IMG/VR virus record: IMGVR_UViG_3300027869_000006
Location: 1-64,000 of that record
Length of the DNA stretch: 64,000 bases
Reading direction: 5' to 3' (one strand)
Source of the DNA: a virus
Shown here piece by piece: positions 42,001 to 48,617 of this stretch. Numbering within the stretch: position 1 is the first letter of the stretch; each line of letters opens with the position of its first letter. The position numbers and the translations under genes were made by a program. A model generated the notes under the pieces. It saw only the letters and a program-made list of their open reading frames with translations, was not told where the DNA came from and ran no database searches.

Positions 42001-42218
42001 CTGATTGGATGCATACCGGACTCACGAGTGCGTCCAGTGTGGATCACAAGAGTACCGGCGGATCGCAGATTACCGCGCCATCCATCGTCGGGAGCGGCAC
42101 GCCGGTGCAGAATACCATGGCCATCGTCTCGGCATCCTGGTCCGATGGCACACCTGATAGTAGCGCGGCCAGTACGACCACCGGGAGCAAAATGCTGCCA
42201 GGGCCTATTACGGGCTAG
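39063..42218 (+). CDS. Virion enzyme: glycoside hydrolase barrel, BACON-like domain, beta-helix
   Basis: ATG 39063 follows GAAGAGGAGGGG; 1051 residues. Residues 1-380 form a TIM-barrel hydrolase of clan GH-A type, with Glu157 (IEVGNEDF) and Glu289 (IWCTEFG) as acid/base and nucleophile. About 387-485 is a BACON-like Ig domain (FTLTPSTLSFAATVG). About 490-890 is a right-handed beta-helix of the pectate-lyase/tailspike sort with many parallel N-rich turns. A glycine linker leads to about 95 residues that equal the first half of a module found whole in the next protein (about residues 1020-1185). The module stops at a TTTG motif, so this end looks truncated. Probably a receptor-degrading tail protein. 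Confidence 0.82.
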   Translation: MTSVIHGWPTIDDNPLGITHGAFTTKLINPQLFTDAVALGASRVRLQLSMILIEPSSLNFNWAYTDDAFQKANAAGLRITFPLRELNVKGPTSPSWADYSSPCNPGVSYWFGKESNWADFAAKFCRRYSGDGNPENAIANDGSKRPIWVDNIEVGNEDFDTHGDLVNCRNPMRYVLMARTVVPRMRLAVSAGGGGWTRRIGTWGCFWQDQTHIKNVYNTLVNPPTDATYNPGGDHTDVLTLFDYVNFHNYQVPAYGGGSAPYRIDTELDDIRAILNANGHALMPIWCTEFGQTGPAGGASPQSQSDYYNTSGGLGALRTLKNHGAQHADLYTCSYDAPNGGYLGDTKSIACLTSGGTPVRFQAFSTVQTFLKVDNGAWAARAIPLGFGSSGGGGTGRFTLTPSTLSFAATVGAGNPASQPITIDTTGTLDGTWGLAITGGAWLTASSSSGALNAGASTSVNLTAATGSLTAATYTETVTVTFTPTGQSPLTATCTVTFVVSSSSGTVYFANPGDNLVTKINALVPGDTLNLNDGSYTETHLMLISGVHGTSAHHITIQATNDGKAVVDGKNTGSNYPLYMADSTYVDVQSIIFQNSGPGSVYEFFGATGGGVSNVNIRRCSGYHAAGGNDHIYNLLGPGLSNILIEDGVASGPGRYMFSTYHNSTIIFRRCFAYWNKITDTAQEPRSCFNTYGSDHVTWENCYGINAIPYQAEAQQNYYSATFQTSDSTSLPDTATQVLGCIFVNNYEGYYLNDLGVGSTTFKDCYFETPPPANTSFTNKVFGDGFYDNGNAGSHTITNCTFRNCVTGLNLASGSQAIPVLNSVFVGNKTAITNDNSHTFCDFFDNTANGVALAASDLSVDPGYNITLYGRGGALFIPSSSALEGAGSGGADIGANILYQYVNGTLTTTPLWPWPMEGRIMAELGISPTFAANGGLFLTLSGLYTGGSGGGGGGSGGTLTGAFTALGAGTSVNLTALGTADWMHTGLTSASSVDHKSTGGSQITAPSIVGSGTPVQNTMAIVSASWSDGTPDSSAASTTTGSKMLPGPITG

Positions 42219-42230
42219 AGGGAGAGAACG

Positions 42231-45200
42231 ATGCCGCCACATGTCATGATCTGCGCACTGGAAAACCACTCCTATACCCAGGTGATCGGGAACAGCAACT
42301 TTCCCCACATCACAGCGCTCGCTGCTGCCTATGGCAATTGCACCAATTACTTCGCGGTGACCCATCAATCACTGCCAAACTACATGGCGATCTGGTCGGG
42401 CGATGATCAGTGCGTGGAAGATTCCTTTGTCCCCGGTGCCGGACTCGCGGGCGCGACACTTGCCGATAGCCTGGACGCGGCGGGGATTGGGTGGAAACAC
42501 TATGCGGAGAACTTACCGAGTGCCGGGTATATTGGCCCAGATAGCGGCGGATTTGTGCAGCATCACTGCCCCTCGGCCTATTTCAAGAGCTTTATTGGCA
42601 ATACGACCGCCTATAAGCAGGCGCACCTCGTGAACTACACCAATCTTACCACCGATCTCACTGCCGGGACGGTGCCACCATTTGTCTTTATCCAGCCAAA
42701 TAACGCGCACAACGGGCATACCGATCCGACCAACTCAAGCGACGGGTGGGTGCAAGGATTTGTGACGCTGGTGCAAGGCTCGTCCTGGTATGCAGCGGGT
42801 GGCATGATTATCCTCTGGTATGACGAGAGTCACCCGGATACTGACAATGCAGGCATCGGTGACAAGGGATGCGCAAGTGCCTATCCGGGTGGCGGGAAAA
42901 CCGTGTGTATCGTCATTTCTGCTGCCAACGCCAGCATCGCCCCCATGACCTCCAATATCAATTCGTACGGCATCCTGCGCGGTATCGAAAAGCTCTATGG
43001 CCTGCCCTTCCTCTTGAAGAGTGCTCACACGATTGACGGCGATCTCTCACCACTACTTGGTGTGGGTGTGTCTCCACCTCCACCACCTCCACCCCCACCA
43101 CCGCCAGCAGGCTTTACCGTGACCCCGACCGCGCTCAACTACACCGCGACCGTGGGTGGTGGCAATCCGGCCAACCAAAATCTGACACTGCACAATACGA
43201 GCAGTTCAGTGAGTGGCACGTGGGCACTTGTCTTCTCTGGCGGATCGTGGCTTTCTGCTGCAAGTACATCCGGCACGCTGAATGCGGGCATCTCGTTTGT
43301 GGATGCCGTGAGCGTGAGCATTACTGGTCTCACTGCCAACACCTACACCGAAACGGCGACCTTTACGTTTACACCGTCGTCTGGCGCACCCATTGTGGTC
43401 CCGGTGACCGTGACGCTGTTCCTCTCCACCACACCACCGCCGCCACCGCCGCCACCCCCACCGGCGACCGTTTCAAATCTTGGCAACGGCTTCACCTTGA
43501 CCGCGCCCGCCGATACAACGCCTCGCACGCTCGAGGTGTACTGCGATGTCGATAGAGGCACGGCCACCTTTGCGGCCTCGCTTTCAGATGGAAGTGTGCC
43601 CGACTTTTATGATAGCTCGCTCTCCAATATGTCCGGTGTGTCCGCTGGCCAGTATGCGCTTTCCTACCAGGCGGGGAGTCCAGGGAAACTCCTCTCGGTG
43701 ACCTACGTGCTGGAAAAAGGATTGACCACTGGTGTGGGAGTGTCCTCTGATACCTATAACCGAGCCAATCAAAGCGGACTCGGCACGGCGTCTGACGGCG
43801 AAACCTACAGCCTGGTGAGTGAAAACGGCACGCCCGCCTGGAGCATTGTGGGCAATGCGGGACAGATGGCAGGGAGCGCCGCCAGTAGCGGGATTGCACT
43901 GCTTGGCACGCACACCCTACAGGACGGCGAGGTGCTTGGTATCGTGAATCTTTCCAATCTCGCCAATTCTGGCGGCCTGGTGATGCGTGCGACGGCAGGT
44001 GCCGCTTCCTACTACGCTGCCGTACTGACAGGCTCGACGATACAACTCATCTATATGACCGGCGGCGATGCCATCGTGCTCACCAGCCAGCCAGCCACGC
44101 TCAAGGTGACCACGTCGTATCTGCTGCGGTTTCGCATTGCGAAAAACTGCCTGTGGGCCCGCTACTGGCCAAATGACGGGTCGTCCGAGCCAAAGAAGTG
44201 GTCGGCATTCAAGGTGGACAGCCATCTCACACAAGCCGGACTCTCCGGGCTACGTGGGAGTATCGCAACCAGTTCTGATACCGTGCTCTTCGATACCTAT
44301 AGTACCCTTGACCTCTCGACTCCTGGCGATCCGTCGTCAGTCTCGCTCTACTCGGCGGCGCTTGCGGGTGCACCCATGAACTCGCCCGGGACGCTTCCGG
44401 GGCAAGTCTTTGTGAACGGGGTGTCGAACTACATCTTTGGCACCAATATGAGCACCGACTTTGCCGCCACTACCGTGCGCAATACGCCTGCCATTCAGAG
44501 TCAGATCAAGGCGGCAGGCTTCACGATCATGCGCTGCGCCATCCCCAACGGCTCAAGTAACGCCTATATCGACCTCACCGCAGCCGCGTGCAACGCCTGC
44601 GGGACGGTCATGCTGGTCATTCTCTCCGATACGGATAATGTGTGGAACCAGAGTCTCGTCACCTATCTTGGTAGTCGCTGCTTGTTGTATGAGTTTGGCA
44701 ATGAGCCCGATCTTGCCATTGCCGGAGCCACCTACCTTGCGAACTGGAACAGTTTCATTCCGGTGTTACGAGCACTCAACACCGGTGCGGCCTTCATCGG
44801 ACCTGCCCTTGGTGTCTTTGCCAACGTCAACACCTATCTTGTCCCCTGGCTCCAGGGGTGCGTCACCAGTGGGGTGATGCCATCGGCTATTTCCTACCAC
44901 GTCTATCCCTGCACCAGTTCCACGTGCGATCAGACCTGCTGTACCCCGCTCTCCGGCAATTTTGCGCGTGATGCCGCGACGCTACGAGCGGCGATTGCGA
45001 CGGTCACGCCACTCTCTCTCCCGATTTGCTTGACCGAGTGGAACATCGATGCCAGTAACCCGCAGAAAGCCTATACGCAGCAGAACCCCTTCAATACGAC
45101 CTGGACGGAAGCGGCGATGGAGAGTATGGTCGCCGGGCACCTGGATATGGCCTGCCAGTGGGACGCGGCGGGCAACGCGGGCGGCGGCACCGATGACTTG

Positions 45201-48200
45201 ATCTCGACGCAATCGCCCTACCCACAACAGGTGCAGTACGCGCCGATGGTGGTCGAAATCGCGAAATACCTGGGCAATAGTTCGCCCCCGCCCGCGAACG
45301 GTTCGCTTGCGGTCACCTCCACCACGCCCACCGGGTCGATCAATCTCACCCTTGAGACCGGTGATTGGGCCCACTGGGGCTATCCTGGCGCGTTTGCGTA
45401 TGAGCATAAAGCGGGAGTCACCCCCACCATCAGCAATTTTACGGAAATCGGCAGCAGTGCCATGAGTCAGGATACCGCCACGCCGATCACCTATGTGTGG
45501 ACGGATGGGACCCCGGACGGCAGTGTGACGACGACAACTGGGTGTACGGTCGTGGGCGTGGCGAACGGCTTCTACCTGACGGCGCCTGCAGATACCACCT
45601 CGCGCACCCTGGTGCTCTACGTGGAGGCAAAACTCGCACAAGGGCAACTCACCGCGACACTTTCCGATGGCAGTGCCGCTGCCTTCATCGACAGTTCGCT
45701 CAACGATACCGGTGGGGGTGGCTCTATGCTGCGGTACGTGATCGTCTACAATGCGGCAAGTCTCTCGCAAACGCTCACCGTGCAGTGGACGATGCTGATG
45801 GATTACGGCGTGGCAAGTGGACTCACGACCTATTCAAGCGATACGATGACCCGCGCCAATCAAACCAATTGGGGCACCTCGTCCGGCGGGGAAACCTGGA
45901 CGAAGACCGATGTAGTGGGGACGACAGCAGCCTCCATTGTGAGCAACATGGGGCAAGTCACCGCCTCCTCCGGCAGCCCGTCAGAGGTCGCGCTGTTGGG
46001 GACACAAGTACAAGCGAATGCCGAGAGTTATGTCGAGTGGGAAGTCTCCAGCATCCTTGATCAGCCAAGCCTCGTGCTGCGTGCGACGGCGACGAACACC
46101 TTCTATCGCGCCTGTGTGACCGGCGGCAATACGCTGGAACTTGATCGCAATGTGGCGGGCGCGGTGAATATGCTCAAGAACACGGGTGTTGCCATCAGTC
46201 CGAATACGCTCTACGCCATGCGTTTTCGCATCAATGGCTCTAATTATTATGTCAAGCATTGGCTGAAAAGTGGGAGCGAACCGGCGGGTTGGTCAATCAC
46301 CGGCACCGATAGCGGCGCGACTGCCATTACCGGCGCCGGGCAATGGGGCATCAGAACACGCGTCAACGCCCCATCCGATACGATCAAGTACCAGAATTTC
46401 AGTGTGACCAACTTTGGGACGGGTGGTGGTGGAAGTGCCGGAAGTATTGGATTGCATGCAGCGACAGCGCCAAGCGTCGTGGTGAGTCCTCCACCGCCTG
46501 GGCCACCTCCTCCACCTCCACCTCCACCGCTTCCCCCGCCGCCTGGACCACCTCCCGCGCCCGTGGTCGCGATTGTGGTGAATGCGACTGATGCCAGTTC
46601 GCAGCCGTTTAAGGGCTTTGGCGTGCAGCAGGATGCGTATAACGGGTCCTGGCTGCATGTGGCAAACGGGCAGATCGTCAACGATGCGGGAAAGCCTGTC
46701 TTCTTGCGCGGACTCAATACGGCAGGGTTGGAATATGGGAATGGGACGGCAGGTTTCACCCAGGCCCGCATCAACGCCTTTGCGAGCAATTTTTCGATGA
46801 ACCTCTGGCGCGTGTGTATCAACGTCTCCTGGTGGAACAACAACGTGCTGATGCCTGATGGGATCACGCACTATAAGGATTGGATACAGACGGTCATTGG
46901 GTGGATGAAGGCGGCGGGGAACTACGTTGAGATTGACCCGACCAATTACTGTACCATTCCACCGCAACAGAGCGGGCAGCAGTGTAGTGATCTTGGCAAT
47001 CCGCCTTATTCGACCTCCGATATGTTCAACCGCGCAAATGCTACAAGCACCTGGGGGACGGCTTCCAGCGGGAAGGTATGGGTACAGAAGGCTGGGCTCA
47101 GTAGCTATCTCTCTCTCAGTAGTGGAGAGGGGGTCATTTCGACTGGTGTGTTTGACTTTGTTGACATGATCCTGGGAACAGAGACGATTGCTGATACTGA
47201 AGCACTCGTGCGCCTGGCAATCAACGACCCGACGAATAACCCGTTCGCCGGTATTCTGCTCCGCTATACCGACGAGAATACCTACTACTGGGCACAGATC
47301 AATGGCGGTCATACGTGGCTAGGGAAGCTGGTAGCGGGAGCGAATACCACTCTGGCAAATTCGGCTCTTACACACACGAGCGGCCAATTCTACTGGATGC
47401 GTTTCAACGTCACGGGTACGACACTCAAGGTCAAGACCTGGCCCGACGATGGGAGCCCAGAGCCAGGAAGTTGGGAGATCACCGTGACGGACAGCGCACT
47501 CACATCGGGATATATGGGCCTTACTGCATCCTCGAGCGTTTCGCCCAATGGGGCGCAGTTTGATACCTTCACAGCAGGCACACCGGTCACTGCCTGTATT
47601 ACGAGCCAGGATACACAGAATAATCCACCCTGGACGGATGCGCAAAAACTGACGGCAACTACTGCCTTCTTTAGCGACTTCATTGCGAACTATTACCCGA
47701 GTGATCCCGCCATTCTGTTTGACTCGCTCAACGAGCCGACCGGCTTTGCAGACCAATACAGTGCCAACGGGACGGTGATTGCTGCGATCAGGGCACTTCA
47801 GCCACATTCGCTCATCTTCATCTATTCGGCCTCCCTTGCCGGTATCTACGCCGGGGCAGAGCCAGATTACCCTGAGCCCGACCTGGTATGGGATTATCAC
47901 CTCTATGACGATTACCCGTCAAATACCTGGCAGAACAAGATCATCAATAATGAAGCGAGTGGCTGGCCGTTTGCCCAGGCACACAATAGAGGCGTGAGTA
48001 TCGGGGAATGGAATGCCAACATCACCAATGACCCGGGTGGGTTTGCGGCAGCCATTGCCAGCCTTGCCACCACCTCTGGCTTTGCGACGACGTACTACCA
48101 GGCGGGCAACGTCCTCTCTGGCGATAATGTGACCGTGACCGCCGAGGGCCTGCTTGTGCAAACACCGGCCTTTGGAGCTATTGCGACTGCCGAGGCGGAG

Positions 48201-48590
48201 GTGGCACCAGCATCCGGGACCGGCGTGTCGTCTGGTCCCGCGTCGCCGATTTCACCCACGCAGCGTGCCCTCATCAATAGCAGGCTGGCCTTTATGAACC
48301 CACCGATCATCAGGACAGCAGCCACCTCCGTCGCCTGGTGGTGCCCCACCGGCGTGGTCGGTACCTATGATTTCACGAATGCGCTGATGCAGGAATGGTA
48401 TGCCGTCTTTGAGAATGCCCAGGCCCAAGGTATCGATGTGATCGTGAGCGTGAACTCGCCCGCGCCCTTCACGCTCTTATCAAGTGGCTGGTGTACGGCC
48501 TTTGCCGATTTGATCGATCACCTGGTCAACACGCGTGGCTACACCTGTATCACGTATGTGAGCGGGCTCTCTGAGCCGGATACGTTCTGA
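42231..48590 (+). CDS. Giant mosaic virion enzyme: phosphoesterase, BACON, two hydrolase barrels, repeated LamG-like modules
   Basis: 2119 residues. 1-285: phosphoesterase (phospholipase C/acid phosphatase AcpA type; ENHSYTQVIGNSNFPHI, NYMAIWSG, DESHPDTDN). Then polyproline, BACON-like domain (about 300-400), polyproline. Then the second half of a module whose first half ends the previous protein. Three paralogous LamG-like units begin DTYNRANQ (about 505), DTMTRANQ (1205) and DMFNRANA (1595). A GH-A barrel at about 720-1015 has FGNEPD and LTEWNID. At 1455 begins another hydrolase (PFKGFGVQQDAY), interrupted by a complete GH5 (SLNEPTG, SIGEWNAN). It resumes at about 2003 and stops just after the acid/base Glu (GLSEPDTF). 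Likely a tail fibre acting on surface polymers. Confidence 0.8.
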   Translation: MPPHVMICALENHSYTQVIGNSNFPHITALAAAYGNCTNYFAVTHQSLPNYMAIWSGDDQCVEDSFVPGAGLAGATLADSLDAAGIGWKHYAENLPSAGYIGPDSGGFVQHHCPSAYFKSFIGNTTAYKQAHLVNYTNLTTDLTAGTVPPFVFIQPNNAHNGHTDPTNSSDGWVQGFVTLVQGSSWYAAGGMIILWYDESHPDTDNAGIGDKGCASAYPGGGKTVCIVISAANASIAPMTSNINSYGILRGIEKLYGLPFLLKSAHTIDGDLSPLLGVGVSPPPPPPPPPPPAGFTVTPTALNYTATVGGGNPANQNLTLHNTSSSVSGTWALVFSGGSWLSAASTSGTLNAGISFVDAVSVSITGLTANTYTETATFTFTPSSGAPIVVPVTVTLFLSTTPPPPPPPPPPATVSNLGNGFTLTAPADTTPRTLEVYCDVDRGTATFAASLSDGSVPDFYDSSLSNMSGVSAGQYALSYQAGSPGKLLSVTYVLEKGLTTGVGVSSDTYNRANQSGLGTASDGETYSLVSENGTPAWSIVGNAGQMAGSAASSGIALLGTHTLQDGEVLGIVNLSNLANSGGLVMRATAGAASYYAAVLTGSTIQLIYMTGGDAIVLTSQPATLKVTTSYLLRFRIAKNCLWARYWPNDGSSEPKKWSAFKVDSHLTQAGLSGLRGSIATSSDTVLFDTYSTLDLSTPGDPSSVSLYSAALAGAPMNSPGTLPGQVFVNGVSNYIFGTNMSTDFAATTVRNTPAIQSQIKAAGFTIMRCAIPNGSSNAYIDLTAAACNACGTVMLVILSDTDNVWNQSLVTYLGSRCLLYEFGNEPDLAIAGATYLANWNSFIPVLRALNTGAAFIGPALGVFANVNTYLVPWLQGCVTSGVMPSAISYHVYPCTSSTCDQTCCTPLSGNFARDAATLRAAIATVTPLSLPICLTEWNIDASNPQKAYTQQNPFNTTWTEAAMESMVAGHLDMACQWDAAGNAGGGTDDLISTQSPYPQQVQYAPMVVEIAKYLGNSSPPPANGSLAVTSTTPTGSINLTLETGDWAHWGYPGAFAYEHKAGVTPTISNFTEIGSSAMSQDTATPITYVWTDGTPDGSVTTTTGCTVVGVANGFYLTAPADTTSRTLVLYVEAKLAQGQLTATLSDGSAAAFIDSSLNDTGGGGSMLRYVIVYNAASLSQTLTVQWTMLMDYGVASGLTTYSSDTMTRANQTNWGTSSGGETWTKTDVVGTTAASIVSNMGQVTASSGSPSEVALLGTQVQANAESYVEWEVSSILDQPSLVLRATATNTFYRACVTGGNTLELDRNVAGAVNMLKNTGVAISPNTLYAMRFRINGSNYYVKHWLKSGSEPAGWSITGTDSGATAITGAGQWGIRTRVNAPSDTIKYQNFSVTNFGTGGGGSAGSIGLHAATAPSVVVSPPPPGPPPPPPPPPLPPPPGPPPAPVVAIVVNATDASSQPFKGFGVQQDAYNGSWLHVANGQIVNDAGKPVFLRGLNTAGLEYGNGTAGFTQARINAFASNFSMNLWRVCINVSWWNNNVLMPDGITHYKDWIQTVIGWMKAAGNYVEIDPTNYCTIPPQQSGQQCSDLGNPPYSTSDMFNRANATSTWGTASSGKVWVQKAGLSSYLSLSSGEGVISTGVFDFVDMILGTETIADTEALVRLAINDPTNNPFAGILLRYTDENTYYWAQINGGHTWLGKLVAGANTTLANSALTHTSGQFYWMRFNVTGTTLKVKTWPDDGSPEPGSWEITVTDSALTSGYMGLTASSSVSPNGAQFDTFTAGTPVTACITSQDTQNNPPWTDAQKLTATTAFFSDFIANYYPSDPAILFDSLNEPTGFADQYSANGTVIAAIRALQPHSLIFIYSASLAGIYAGAEPDYPEPDLVWDYHLYDDYPSNTWQNKIINNEASGWPFAQAHNRGVSIGEWNANITNDPGGFAAAIASLATTSGFATTYYQAGNVLSGDNVTVTAEGLLVQTPAFGAIATAEAEVAPASGTGVSSGPASPISPTQRALINSRLAFMNPPIIRTAATSVAWWCPTGVVGTYDFTNALMQEWYAVFENAQAQGIDVIVSVNSPAPFTLLSSGWCTAFADLIDHLVNTRGYTCITYVSGLSEPDTF

Positions 48591-48617
48591 GAGAGAGGAA
48601 GAAAGGAGGAAGCAAAC

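Noticed and set aside
39063-42218. Host carbohydrate-utilisation locus
   Set aside because: The hydrolases have no signal peptides and lie inside a tail operon between tape measure and endolysin genes.
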